NCBI GenBank assembly: GCA_030429565.1
Contig: JAUIFE010000009.1
Span: 124,001 to 188,000 of the forward strand
Length of the DNA: 64,000 bases
Direction of reading: 5' to 3'
DNA from: Holophagae bacterium
GTDB taxonomy: Bacteria; Acidobacteriota; Holophagae; Acanthopleuribacterales; Acanthopleuribacteraceae
Both the position numbers and the translations under genes were made by a program. The notes beneath the pieces are model-generated. The model had not been told where the DNA came from. It saw only the letters and a list, made by a program, of their open reading frames with translations, and did no database searches. Positions 9,096-19,357 of the stretch are shown here, in pieces; position 1 is the first letter of the stretch; every line of letters begins with the position of its first letter.

Positions 9096-12000
9096 TTAGC
9101 GCAGTTCGAATTGGACTTTGCCGACCGAATCGTTGCTTTGGATGACGGCGATGTAGATGAAGCGGCCACGCTGTTCGGCTAACGCCAGTTCGTTGCCGGT
9201 GTCGGCGTCACACGGTGTCAGGGCTTTGAGTTGGTCGTCGTCGCGTTGGTACCAGCGCAGGTTTGCGCCTTCAACCGTGACCTGTAAGGTGCCGACGGCG
9301 TCGTGGGGAACCCACAGCGCCAACCAACGTGTGGCGGCATCGGCTTGGTCGCAGTCGGACCAAGCTTGGCCGTCGACGAGCGGCAGTGTGCGTTGGGCGT
9401 TGGCCGGTGTCAGCCAATAGGCGTGGTTGCGGCTGTGACCGTCGCCTTGGCGCACAACCCAGGTGCGTTGATCGCCGGTGAGCAGGTCGTCGACGCCGAG
9501 GAACTGTTCCAACGGCACGATTTGGCCGTGATCAACGAAGTCGATGGTGAGCGCGGGCCAGTCTTCGCGTGGGTAACCCAACTCGGCGAGTTCGTATTGG
9601 TGGTGCTCGGTTTTGGCCGACGCGGTGGTGCTTGCCATAAACAACAAGCCCTGGTCGTTTTTGCCGAGGCGGTTGGTGTCGGGGTTATTGATCAGCTCAA
9701 CCAAAGTGTCGATGTCGCTGCAGTCAGGGCTGCCCGGCGTCAAGCAATCGATAATCGGCGGGTTGGGCCAGTCGGCGATCAACTGGGTGATGATCGCCGA
9801 TGAGAAGACGGTTACGGCGCCTACGGCGTCAATGGTGAAACCACCCGGGTCCGTGATGCGATAGTCAAAGGTGAACTCGCCGCGCTGACCGACAACCGGC
9901 GTGTAAACAAAGGTGTTGTTGTCGAGCGCGATGGTGCCGATGGTGGGCTGGCTGAGGATTTCGAAGTCGTGGCGGCCGCGATCAGCGATGTCGAGATCAA
10001 TAACTTGCGGGGTGCCACGCCCGTCGCTGTCAGTATCGGACAAACGGATGCTCAGCGATGCGGCGGTTGGTGGGCGGTTGACGACGATGGTGCGGCGTGC
10101 CGGAATCGGATCAGGCAGCTCCAAAGCATTGGTGACGGTGAAGGTGACGTCGTAAGCGAGGCGGTCGGTGTTGACGTTTTGGTTGAAGACGATGGGGCCA
10201 GGATCTTCCTGGGTTGAATTGGCGGCGGCGCCGTCGAAATCCCACAGGAAGGTGAGCGGGGTTTGGCCTTGCGGATCCTCACCGGTGCCGGCGAAAACAA
10301 GCGTGTCACCCAGGTTGATGAGCACGTCGTTGCCGGGACCGGGGTCGGCCGGTTCATCAATGGTGCCGTCGGGGGCGGCGCCGACGACGATACGCACGGC
10401 ATGTGGGGTGGGATCGACGGCCCCACGGCTATCGGTGATGGTCAGGGTTACGTCGAAAATGCCGGGTTCGTTGAAGGTGACCGAACCGGGGTCTTCGACT
10501 TCGGCGTCGGGTGCACCGCCGTCGAAATCCCACAAGAAACTCAGGTTGGTGTCGGGATCGAGGCCGGACAAGGTGTTGGGGTCGTCGGCGGTGGCGGCGA
10601 AAGTAACGGACTGACCGGCGGCGATGGTGAGATCTTGGGTCGGCGCGTCGATGGTGCCGGTGGGCGGATCATTGACAATAATGGTGCGCGTCGGCGGGGT
10701 CGGGTCACTGACGGCGAGGTTGTTGGTAACGGTGAAGCTGATCTGGAATACGCCGGCGGTGTCGAAGGCGATAAGGCCGGGGTCTTCGAGCGTGCTGTCG
10801 GGTGCGGCGCCGGCGAAGGTCCACAAATAGGTCAGGGGCACTTGGTTGTTGGGGTCGGCGCCGGTGCCGGCAAAGTCGACCTGGCTGCCAGGATTGATGA
10901 TGGCGCTACTGACCGGTTTGTCGATGAAGCCGTTGACCTCGTTGCCGACCACAACAATGGCGGTAGCGGGGGTGGGATCAGCAATGCCGAGGCCGTCGGT
11001 GACGGTGAAGGTGACGTTGTAAACGCCGGCGGTGTCGAATTGGACATTGCCGGGATCGCGTTGGGTGGTGTTGGGGGCACCGCCGTCAAAGTCCCACTGG
11101 AAGGTGAGGGGGAGGTTGTTGTCGGTGTCGGTGCCGATACCGGCGAAGTTGACGGTGCCACCTGGCAGCACGCCGACGACGCGCTCGCCGGGGCTGGTGA
11201 TTTCGCCGTTGGGTGCGGCGGTAACGGTGACGACCACCTCGGCTGGGCTGTTGTCGGCCAGACCGAGGCTGTTGATCGCTTGCAGATGCACGGTGTACTG
11301 GCCGCTATTTTCAAAGCGGACGGCGCCCGGGTTTTGTTGGGTGCTGTCGGCGCGCACCCCGTCAAAGGTCCACAGCCAACGCAGCGGCGTGTTGCCGTTG
11401 TCGTCGTTGCCGTTGCCGGCAAAGGTCACGGTACTACCGGCGGCAATGGTGACGTTGCCGCTGGGTTGTTCAATCACGCTGTCGGGACGGGCGGCGACGG
11501 TGACCTGAATATTGGCCGGGGTGGGGTCCTCAATACCGAGGCTGTCGGTGGCGGTGTAGGTGATGGTGTAGATGCCTTCGTTGGCGAAGGGAATCGGACC
11601 TGGCGATTGTTGGGTGCTGTCGGCGGCGGCGCCGTCGAAGTTCCAGCGGTGCGTGATCGGGGTATGGCCGTCGGCGTCGCTCGAACTACCGGTGAAGGTG
11701 ACGGATTCGCCGGGGCCGATAACGACGTTTTCCGTGGGGGCGACGATGGTGCCCTCGGGTGGCGTACTGACGGTGACCTGTACGGTTTCCGGCGTCAAAT
11801 CACTGAGTCCGAGGTTGTCGGTGGCGGTGAACGAGATGTTGTAAACGCCGGCGGTGTTGAAGATGACATTACCCGGATCTTCAAGGGTGCTGTCAGCAGC
11901 ACCGCCGTCAAAGTCCCACACGAAACCCAAGGGTGTGTTGCCGTCGCTGTCAGTGGCGGTGGCGGTGAAGTCGAGGGTCTCACCAAGCGCGATAATTTGT

Positions 12001-15000
12001 GCGCCGGTGGGGCTGTCGATGGTGCCTTCGGGTCGCGCGCTGACGGTGATCGTGCGCGTCGGTGGTGTTGGGTCGGACAGGTCGAGACTGTTGGTGACGA
12101 CGAAGGCGACTTGGTAAACGCCGATGGTGTTGAAGGTGATATCGCCGGGGTTTTGGGCGGTATTGTTGGGGGCACCACCGCCGAAGTCCCAAAGGTAGGT
12201 GAGCGGGGTGTTGCCACCGGGGTCGACGCCTTCGCCGGTAAAGTTCACGCTTTCACCGACGCCGATGACGAGGCTTTCGGTGGGGGTCAGAATGGTGCCG
12301 GAAGGGTCGTCGCCGACATTGACGGTTAAGGTGGCCGGGGTGGGATCGGCGATGCCGAGCGCGTCGGTGACGGTGAAGGTCACGTTAAACACACCGGCGT
12401 TGTTGAAGCGCACGGCGCCGGGGTTTTGGGCGGTGCTGTTGGCGGCCCCGCCGTCGAAGTCCCATTGATACGAGAAGGGACTGGTGTTGTCGGGGTCGCT
12501 GAACGTGGCGGTAAAGGTGACGGAATCGCCGACGTTAATACTGACATTACCGGTGGGGGCGGTGATGGTGCCGTTGGGTGGATCGGTCACACGCACGGTT
12601 ACGGTCGCGGGGGTGGTGTCGGCGACACCGAGCGCGTCGGCTACGGTGAAGCGGACGAGGTAGGTGCCGGCGGTGTTGAAGGCGACATCACCGGGGTTTT
12701 GGTCGGTGCTGTTGGCGGCTCCACCGGCGAAATCCCATGCGTAGGTGAGCGGCAGATTGTTGTCGGGATCAGTGCCACTCCCGGTGAAGTTTACGGTGGA
12801 CCCGGTCGCGATGGTGGTGGTAGCGGCGGGGGTGAGGATGGTGCTGTCGGGTGCGTCGGTGACATTCACGGTCAGGGTTGCGGGCGTGGCGTCGTCGATG
12901 CCGAGGCTGTCGGTGGCGTTAAAGGTGATGGTGTAAGAACCAACGGTGTTGAAGGGAATGGGGCCGGGATCTTCGAGGGTACTGGCGGCGGCGGCGCCGT
13001 CGAAATCCCAGCGATAAGTGAGCGGGGTATTGCCGTCGGGATCGACGGCGGTACCGCTGAAGGTGACCGAGTTGCCAACGGCGATGTTGAGACTGCCGCT
13101 GGGTTGGTCGATGGTGGTTTGCGGTGCGTCGGTGACGCGAATCTGCACGGTGGCGGGGGTCGCGTCAACGGTGCCGACGGCGTCGGTGACGGTTAAGCTG
13201 ACGGGGTAGGTGCCGGCAGTGTTGAAGGTGACGGCGCCGGGGTTCTGGTCGGTACTGTTGGCCGCGCCGCCGGCGAAGTCCCAGGCAAAGCTGAACGGGG
13301 TGTTGTTTTCGGCATCGGTGGCGCTGCTGCTAAAGGTCACGGCTGTGCCGGTGGCGATGACTTGGTTTTCGGTCGGCGCGGTGATGGTGCCGTCGGGTGC
13401 TTCGGAAACGACGATGCGTACGCTTGCGGGCAGCGGATCAACCAGGCCGAGATTGTCGGTGACGGTAAAGGTGACATCGTAGACGCCGGGTGTGTTGAAG
13501 GGTACGGAGCCGGGATCTTGTAGGGTCGAGTTGGTGGCGCCGCCGCCGAAATCCCACAGGTAGGTAAAGGGATTATTGCGGTCGGGATCGGCAACGCTGC
13601 CCTGGAAAACAACGGCTTGACCGGGACGAATGAAGGTTGGGCTGACACTGGGCGCGTCGATGATGCCGTCGGGCGCCCCGGAGACAACAACGGTGACGGT
13701 GGCGGGGGTGGGATCGGCCAGGCCCAAGCTGTCGGTGACGGTGAAGCTGATGTTGTAAGTGCCACCCGTATTAAACGTTAGGGTGCCGGGGTCTTCGAGC
13801 GTGCTGTCGGCGAAGGCGCCGTCAAACGTCCAGCGATAGGTCAGGGGCAGGTTGTTGTCGCTGTCGCTGCCGGTGCCGGCGAAGGTGACCTGACCCCCGA
13901 CGGGAATGGTGGTGGTGCCACTGGGCGTATCGATGACACTTTGCGGGGCGTTGTTGACGGTGATGGTGACGGTGGCGGGGTCGGGATCCGGTTGGCCGCC
14001 GGCGTCGGTCACGGTGAAGGTCACAGTGTAGACGCCGGGTGTACTGAAGGTGACGGAGCCGGGGTCTTCGAGGGTGCTGTTGGCGGCGGCGCCGTCAAAG
14101 TCCCACAGGTAGGTGAAGGGTGTGTCGTTTTCGGTGTCGGTGGCGCTGCCGAGAAAGTTGACGGCTTGGCCGACGCCGATGACCCGGTTCCCATTGGGGC
14201 TGGAGATGGCGCCTTGCGGGGGATCGTTGACGACGATTTGCACGGTGGCGGGGGTGGCGTCGCTGACACCGAAGCTATCGGTAGCGGTGAAGGTGACGTT
14301 GTAGGTGCCGGACGTGGTGAAGGTAATGTCGCCGGGATCTTCGACGGTGGCGTCGTCGGCGGCGCCGTCAAAGTGCCAAAGATAGGTAAAGCCGCTCATT
14401 TCGTCGGCGTCGGTAACGCTGCCGGTGAAGTTGAGGGTGGTGTTGACGGCGACGAGTTGGTTGCCGACGGGGGTGTCAATGGTGGTTTCGGGCGCGAAGG
14501 TGACGTTGACACGGACGGTGGCCGGCGTTGGGTCGGCGATGCCGTTGCTATCGGTAACCGCAAAGCTGACATCGTAGACGCCGGCGGTGTTAAAGGTAAT
14601 GTCGCCAGGATCTTCCAGGGTTGAATTGGTGGCGCCGCCGTTGAAGTCCCAGAGGTAGGTAAAGGGTGTGTTGTTGTCGTTGTCGGTGCCGGTACCGGTG
14701 AAGTTGACGGATTCACCGACGAGAATGGTCTGCTCGCCGATGGGGGTGTCGATGGCGCTGTCGGGTGCGTCGGTGACGGTAACGGTCAGGCTCGCGGGTG
14801 TGTCATCAGCGATACCCAGTGCATCGGTAGCAGTAAACACAATCGTGTAAGTGCCTGCCGTTGTGAAGGTAATGCTGCCAGGATCCTCGAGGGTGCTGTT
14901 GGCGACGGCGCCGTCGAAGTCCCACAGGTAGGTGAAGGGCGTGGTGTTGTCGGCGTCGGTCACGGAGGCGGTGAAATTGAGGCTCGCGCCGGTGGCGATG

Positions 15001-17924
15001 GTTTGGTTGCCGACGGGGCTGTCGATGACGCCGTCGGGTCGATCGGTAACGCGCACATTAATCGTGGCGGGGGTGGGGTCGTCGATGCCGAGGTTATCGG
15101 TGACGGTAAAGGTAATGGTGTAATCGCCGGCGGTGTTGAAGGTGACGTTACCGGGATCTTCAAGCACGCTGTTGGCGGCGCCACCGTCGAAGCCCCACAA
15201 ATAGGTGAATGGGGTGGTGTTGTCGGGATCGGAGGCGGTGGCGGTGAAGTTCAGTGTCTCGCCGACGGCGATGACTTGGTCGGCGACGGGACTGTCGATG
15301 GTGCCGTCGGGCGGATCGGTGACGGTAATGGTCACGGTATCAGGCGTGTCATCGCTGACACCCAAATTATCGGTGGCCGTGAAAGTAACAGTGTAAACAC
15401 CTGCTGTATTGAACGTTACGGGGCCAGGGTCTTCGAGGGTGCTGTTGGTGGCACCACCGTCGAAGTCCCAAAGTTGGGTGAAGGGGATGGTGTTATCGGC
15501 ATCGGTGATGGTGGCGCTGAAGGAGACGCTGTCGCCGGTGGCGATGGTTTGATTCGTCGCCGGTGTGTTGATGACGCCGTCGGGTCGATTGGTGACGGTG
15601 ATGGTGACGGAGGCCGGCGTTGGGTCGGGTACGCCGAAGGCATCGGTGACGGTAAACGAAACGGTGAAGACACCGGCGGTGTTAAAGGTGACGGCGCCGG
15701 GGTTTTGGTCGGTCGTGTTGGTGGCACCGCCGTTGAAATCCCAGAGGTAGGTAAAGGGCGTCGAGTTATCGCCGTCGGTACCGTTGCCGGCAAAGCTGAC
15801 GTTGTCGCCGACGACGACGAGTTGGTTACTCGCCGGCGCGGTGATGGTGCTGTTGGGCGCGTCGGTGACGGTGACGGTGATGGTTGCCGGTGTCAAATCA
15901 TCCAGGCCATGTAAATCTGTGGCGTTAAACACGATGTCGTAGGAGCCAGGCGTGTTGAAGGTGACGTCGGGGGTGAGGGTGGCGGCATCGGCGGCGGCGC
16001 CGTCGAAGTTCCAGTCGTAGCTGAGGTCGCCGGGGTCGCCGTCGTCGATGACGGACCCACTGAAGTTGATGGTGCTGCCGGTGACGACGGTCAGTGAGGA
16101 GGCCGGGGTATTGATGCTGGTGGCGGGTCGGTCACTGACGGTGACGACGACTTGGGCCGGGGTTGGGTCGGGTGCGGTGACGCCGTCGGTAACGGTGAAG
16201 TTAACGGTGTAGACGCCGTTGGTGTTGAAGGTCAACATGCCGGGATCTTCTTGGGTATCGTCGGGTGCGGCGCCGTCGAAGTCCCACAGATACGTCAGCG
16301 GCAGATCGTTGTCGGGATCGCTGCCGGTCCCGGTGAAGTTCAGCGACTCACCGTTGCCGATGGCGACCGTGCCGCTTGCGGGGGTGTCGATGACACTGTC
16401 GGGAAAGTTGGTAACGACGATGGTTAGTGCGGCCGGGGTCAAATCGGCGGCACCGTTGCTGTCGGTGACGGTGAAGGTGGCGTTGTAGGTGCCTGGCGTG
16501 GCGAAGCTTACGGTGGTGGGGTCTTCGACCATCATGTTGGTGGCGCCACCGTCGAAATCCCACAGATAGTTGAAGGGGGTATCGCCTTCGGGATCGCTCG
16601 CGTCGGCCTGGAAATCAAAGGTGTCGTTGGGTTCCAGGTACAAGGTGTCGCCGGCAGGTGTGGTGATGGTGCCGTCGGGCGCGCCGTTAATGTCGAGCTG
16701 AATGGTGGCGGGCGTGGGGTCGGCAAAACCGTTGTTGTCGGTGACGGTATAGCTGACGGTCACACTGCCGAAGGTGTCGGTGATGGCGACGGCGCCGGGA
16801 TCCGCAAGCGTGCTGTTGGTTGCGGCGCCGTTGAAGTCCCACAGGTGGGTGTAGGGCGTGGTGTTGTCGGGATCGGTGACGCTGCCTTCAAACGTGACAC
16901 TATCACCTTGGTTGACGGCGACGGGGCCGGCGGCGGGTAAGTCGATGGTGCCGTCGGGCGCGGCGTTGACAGTGACAACGACACTGGCGGGGGTGGGATC
17001 GGCGATGCCGAGATTGTCGGTGACGGTGAAGGTCACGGTATAGGTGCCCGGCGTGTCGAATTGAATGTCGCCTGGATCTTCGTCGGTGCTGTTGGGCATG
17101 GCGCCGCCGTCGAAGTCCCACAGGAAGGTAAGCGGTGTGGTGTTGTCGGGATCGCTCGCGGTCCCGGCAAAAGTGACGCTGTCACCGGCGTTAACGGTCA
17201 GTGCCATGGCCGGACTGTCAATGGTGCCGTCGGGCGGATCGGTGACGGTGATCTGCACGGTGGCGGGCGATAAGTCTTCGAGACCGAGGGTGTTGGTGGC
17301 GGTAAAGGTGACGTTGTAGACGCCGGGCGTGTTAAACGTCGTGCTGCCGGGATCCTCAGCGGTCGTATTCATCGGGCCACCGTCAAAGTCCCATTGGAAA
17401 CTGAGCGGGGTGTTGCCGCCGGCATCGGTGCCGGTCCCGCTGAAATTGACGGCGTCGCCGGTGGCGATGACTTGGTCGGCGACGGGTCCGTCGATGGTGC
17501 TTTCCGGACGGTCGGCGACGGTAATGATGACTTGGGGCGGCGCGGGATCGGCGCCGTCGGCATTGTCGCTGACGGTGAAAACTACCGTGTAAACACCTGG
17601 TGTATTAAATGTTATGTCGCCAGGGTCTTCGTCGGTGCTGTTGGGCATGGCACCGCCGTTAAAGTCCCACAGGAAGGTGTAGGGGGTGTCGCCTTCGGGT
17701 TCGGTAAATGACCCGGTAAAGTTCACTGTTTCGCCGGTGCCGATGGTTTGGTTGCCGGATGGGGAATCAATGGTCCCGGTCGGCGCAGTTTGGGCGAAGG
17801 CGCCGGCACTGCCGAACAGTAGGGACAAGCCGAAGAGAGGCGCCAAAAACGGGCGGCTGAAGCGAACATCGGAATCACGGGACTCGGCGGAAATTCTGGG
17901 GCGTTGATTCAACGAAAGGGGCAT
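9096..17924 (-). CDS. Giant exported protein with 28 PKD-like repeats
   Basis: 2942 residues. A long basic N-terminus and a hydrophobic stretch (about 26-41, ending AGAFA) form a signal peptide with likely cleavage near residue 44. From about residue 47 to 2640 there are 28 repeats of about 93 residues. I counted them by the core TxLWDFDGGA-type motif, followed by EDPG, FNTxGxYxVxFTVTD and DPTPA. This is the PKD/Ig-like beta-sandwich pattern (WDFG core). After the repeats come one different beta-sandwich segment (about 2645-2740, TYTPVVGQ-type cadherin-like) and a unique C-terminal domain with few cysteines. No LPXTG motif, membrane anchor or clear catalytic motif was seen. Probably a surface or secreted adhesive filament; function is inferred. 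AGGAG lies 9 nt before the ATG. Confidence 0.85.
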   Translation of the reverse strand: MPLSLNQRPRISAESRDSDVRFSRPFLAPLFGLSLLFGSAGAFAQTAPTGTIDSPSGNQTIGTGETVNFTGSFTEPEGDTPYTFLWDFNGGAMPNSTDEDPGDITFNTPGVYTVVFTVSDNADGADPAPPQVIITVADRPESTIDGPVADQVIATGDAVNFSGTGTDAGGNTPLSFQWDFDGGPMNTTAEDPGSTTFNTPGVYNVTFTATNTLGLEDLSPATVQITVTDPPDGTIDSPAMALTVNAGDSVTFAGTASDPDNTTPLTFLWDFDGGAMPNSTDEDPGDIQFDTPGTYTVTFTVTDNLGIADPTPASVVVTVNAAPDGTIDLPAAGPVAVNQGDSVTFEGSVTDPDNTTPYTHLWDFNGAATNSTLADPGAVAITDTFGSVTVSYTVTDNNGFADPTPATIQLDINGAPDGTITTPAGDTLYLEPNDTFDFQADASDPEGDTPFNYLWDFDGGATNMMVEDPTTVSFATPGTYNATFTVTDSNGAADLTPAALTIVVTNFPDSVIDTPASGTVAIGNGESLNFTGTGSDPDNDLPLTYLWDFDGAAPDDTQEDPGMLTFNTNGVYTVNFTVTDGVTAPDPTPAQVVVTVSDRPATSINTPASSLTVVTGSTINFSGSVIDDGDPGDLSYDWNFDGAAADAATLTPDVTFNTPGSYDIVFNATDLHGLDDLTPATITVTVTDAPNSTITAPASNQLVVVGDNVSFAGNGTDGDNSTPFTYLWDFNGGATNTTDQNPGAVTFNTAGVFTVSFTVTDAFGVPDPTPASVTITVTNRPDGVINTPATNQTIATGDSVSFSATITDADNTIPFTQLWDFDGGATNSTLEDPGPVTFNTAGVYTVTFTATDNLGVSDDTPDTVTITVTDPPDGTIDSPVADQVIAVGETLNFTATASDPDNTTPFTYLWGFDGGAANSVLEDPGNVTFNTAGDYTITFTVTDNLGIDDPTPATINVRVTDRPDGVIDSPVGNQTIATGASLNFTASVTDADNTTPFTYLWDFDGAVANSTLEDPGSITFTTAGTYTIVFTATDALGIADDTPASLTVTVTDAPDSAIDTPIGEQTILVGESVNFTGTGTDNDNNTPFTYLWDFNGGATNSTLEDPGDITFNTAGVYDVSFAVTDSNGIADPTPATVRVNVTFAPETTIDTPVGNQLVAVNTTLNFTGSVTDADEMSGFTYLWHFDGAADDATVEDPGDITFTTSGTYNVTFTATDSFGVSDATPATVQIVVNDPPQGAISSPNGNRVIGVGQAVNFLGSATDTENDTPFTYLWDFDGAAANSTLEDPGSVTFSTPGVYTVTFTVTDAGGQPDPDPATVTITVNNAPQSVIDTPSGTTTIPVGGQVTFAGTGSDSDNNLPLTYRWTFDGAFADSTLEDPGTLTFNTGGTYNISFTVTDSLGLADPTPATVTVVVSGAPDGIIDAPSVSPTFIRPGQAVVFQGSVADPDRNNPFTYLWDFGGGATNSTLQDPGSVPFNTPGVYDVTFTVTDNLGLVDPLPASVRIVVSEAPDGTITAPTENQVIATGTAVTFSSSATDAENNTPFSFAWDFAGGAANSTDQNPGAVTFNTAGTYPVSLTVTDAVGTVDATPATVQIRVTDAPQTTIDQPSGSLNIAVGNSVTFSGTAVDPDGNTPLTYRWDFDGAAAASTLEDPGPIPFNTVGSYTITFNATDSLGIDDATPATLTVNVTDAPDSTILTPAATTTIATGSTVNFTGSGTDPDNNLPLTYAWDFAGGAANSTDQNPGDVAFNTAGTYLVRFTVADALGVADTTPATVTVRVTDPPNGTITAPTGNVSINVGDSVTFTATFSDPDNTSPFSYQWDFDGGAANSTAQNPGAVRFNNAGVFNVTFTVTDALGIADPTPATLTVNVGDDPSGTILTPTESLVIGVGESVNFTGEGVDPGGNTPLTYLWDFGGGAPNNTAQNPGDITFNTIGVYQVAFVVTNSLDLSDPTPPTRTITVSARPEGTIDSPTGAQIIALGETLDFTATATDSDGNTPLGFVWDFDGGAADSTLEDPGNVIFNTAGVYNISFTATDNLGLSDLTPETVQVTVSTPPEGTIVAPTENVVIGPGESVTFTGSSSDADGHTPITHRWNFDGAAADSTQQSPGPIPFANEGIYTITYTATDSLGIEDPTPANIQVTVAARPDSVIEQPSGNVTIAAGSTVTFAGNGNDDNGNTPLRWLWTFDGVRADSTQQNPGAVRFENSGQYTVHLQAINSLGLADNSPAEVVVTVTAAPNGEITSPGERVVGVLPGGTVNFAGIGTDTDNNLPLTFQWDFDGGAPNTTQRDPGNVQFDTAGVYNVTFTVTDGLGIADPTPATAIVVVGNEVNGFIDKPVSSAIINPGSQVDFAGTGADPNNQVPLTYLWTFAGAAPDSTLEDPGLIAFDTAGVFQISFTVTNNLAVSDPTPPTRTIIVNDPPTGTIDAPTQDLTIAAGQSVTFAATADDPNTLSGLDPDTNLSFLWDFDGGAPDAEVEDPGSVTFNEPGIFDVTLTITDSRGAVDPTPHAVRIVVGAAPDGTIDEPADPGPGNDVLINLGDTLVFAGTGEDPQGQTPLTFLWDFDGAAANSTQEDPGPIVFNQNVNTDRLAYDVTFTVTNALELPDPIPARRTIVVNRPPTAASLSIRLSDTDSDGRGTPQVIDLDIADRGRHDFEILSQPTIGTIALDNNTFVYTPVVGQRGEFTFDYRITDPGGFTIDAVGAVTVFSSAIITQLIADWPNPPIIDCLTPGSPDCSDIDTLVELINNPDTNRLGKNDQGLLFMASTTASAKTEHHQYELAELGYPREDWPALTIDFVDHGQIVPLEQFLGVDDLLTGDQRTWVVRQGDGHSRNHAYWLTPANAQRTLPLVDGQAWSDCDQADAATRWLALWVPHDAVGTLQVTVEGANLRWYQRDDDQLKALTPCDADTGNELALAEQRGRFIYIAVIQSNDSVGKVQFELR
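10076..17785 (-). repeat. Array of 28 about 280-bp coding repeats
   Basis: DNA-level tandem repeats encoding the PKD units. Unit boundaries fall near each PDGTIDSP-type motif. Units are diverged but share long similar stretches, so copy number could vary by recombination. Endpoints are approximate. Confidence 0.8.
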
Positions 17925-18399
17925 CTATCGGTCTCCTGGTCGGCCTGGGGCACTGGGCGGTGAAACGAACGGCGTCATAAGATAAGCGAGGATCAGGGTG
18001 GGTCGGGCCCACCGATGTCGGTCTCGGAAAACGGGGGCCGATATGGCGGCAGACCCGTTTGTGATCAAGGTACCTAATTTGGAAACAGGAACTTATAGCA
18101 TTTCTGCTGCATGCAGGCCGTCGTCCTGGTGTTGGTGGTCGACAGGAACGAAGCACCACGGAAACGGCGCACTTTGGATAGCAACATACAGCGGAACGCG
18201 CGAATTATAACATGAGGGCAAAGGTCAAACACCAACGAGACGGCGCTCTTTCCTGCGAAAAAACGGTTAGAAAGTACGACCCTTTAACGACTTCTTGCCG
18301 CAATTCGGCACAACTCAGACCTGTTTCGGTGATTATCTTTGCTCGGCCGGCGGCGGCTTTGACGCGTGTTTCAGAGCTAACCGGTGGAAAGGCGTTGGG
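17925..18399 (-). promoter_or_regulatory. Upstream region of the PKD giant with an extended -10 promoter
   Basis: 475 bp without a supported gene. On the minus strand TGTTATAAT (18212-18204) is a perfect extended -10 element; no good -35 is present at 17 nt. Transcription from it would leave a leader of about 270 nt before the giant gene. I saw no recognisable riboswitch in the leader. Confidence 0.5.
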
Positions 18400-19125
18400 T
18401 TACAGTTTTTTGACGGCAATAAATGAGGCGAAGTTAAACCATTTGAAGAAGGTTTCTACTTCGGCGAAGCCGCACTTTGTCAATAACTCGCGTTGTTCGC
18501 CCACTTTGTAGGGAATGAGCACATTTTCCAGCATTTCCCGTTTTTGGCTGATTTCCAGGTTGGAATATCCCTGACGGCGCTTGAATTGATAGTACATATC
18601 AATAAATAAACGGCTGACATTGGTGCTGTCTTCCAGCACCTTCTCGCTGAGGATTAGCACGCCGCCGGGTTGCAGGGCTTCGTAAATGCGGCCGACCACT
18701 TGTTCGCGGTACAGCGGGCGCACAAACTGCAACGTGTAGTTCATGATCACGGCCGAGGCGTTGCTTATGGCACTGGTGCGCAGGTCTTCGCAGTGCAGGC
18801 TGACGCGGTCTTTGTGTGCGGTGGCGTCAAAACGTTCGGCGGTTTTGTTGATCATGGCCTCTGAATCGTCGATGCCGACCACTTCCGCCAGTTCCGGGAT
18901 GCCGTCCAACAGTTTGGCCATCATCAAGCCGGTCGAACAGCCCAAATCGTACACACGGGTGCCTGGCTGGTAGTAACCGGCGACTAAGTCGACAATCGCG
19001 TTTTGGACCTGGTCGTAGAAGGGAATCGAGCGGTTGAGCATGTCGTCGAACACGCCGGCGACGTCCTCGCTGAATTGGAAGTCGGTCAAACGCGACAGCG
19101 GTTTTTTGAACAGTTCATCTTTCAC
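18400..19125 (-). CDS. cmoA: CmoA, carboxy-S-adenosyl-L-methionine synthase
   Basis: Makes carboxy-SAM from SAM and prephenate, the donor used by CmoB for cmo5U34 in tRNA. It has 241 residues, close to the usual 247. The motif VYDLGCSTG (SAM-binding, about 58) is followed by GIDDSEAMI, MNYTLQFV, LSEKVLED and NLEISQKREMLENVLIP, which match the family closely. The start is GTG at 19125, with AAGGA 7 nt upstream. The partner cmoB lies 2.4 kb away on the same strand, separated by two unrelated genes rather than adjacent as in enterobacteria. Confidence 0.93.
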   Translation of the reverse strand: MKDELFKKPLSRLTDFQFSEDVAGVFDDMLNRSIPFYDQVQNAIVDLVAGYYQPGTRVYDLGCSTGLMMAKLLDGIPELAEVVGIDDSEAMINKTAERFDATAHKDRVSLHCEDLRTSAISNASAVIMNYTLQFVRPLYREQVVGRIYEALQPGGVLILSEKVLEDSTNVSRLFIDMYYQFKRRQGYSNLEISQKREMLENVLIPYKVGEQRELLTKCGFAEVETFFKWFNFASFIAVKKL

Positions 19126-19357
19126 GGTGGTTTCCTTACGAGTGATGGGGGTTGACGGTGCAACCGTAAAAAAGTGCGGGAATCGATCATCGCACCGGCG
19201 TTCTGAGGTATCATCAACCCATCCACCGTTATTCTAACCTGCAATGATCGCGCGCCACCGCCTTGACACGGCGAAAAACGCCGACGTCAACCCGCCGAGG
19301 TTGAGGTTGACCGTTTAACGCGATCTTGGTGACGACGGCGCCGGGAGCATGTCGCCT

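Noticed and set aside
10263-12329. Long plus-strand open frame rich in Gly, Val and Asp opposite the PKD giant
   Set aside because: Repetitive antisense shadow of the PKD repeats; no Shine-Dalgarno and no domain character.
9096-17924. CRISPR-like array because of regular repeats
   Set aside because: The period is about 280 bp and in frame with protein repeats; there are no short identical repeats with unique spacers.
17925-18204. c-di-GMP or other riboswitch in the long leader of the PKD gene
   Set aside because: None of the conserved core sequences was found by eye.
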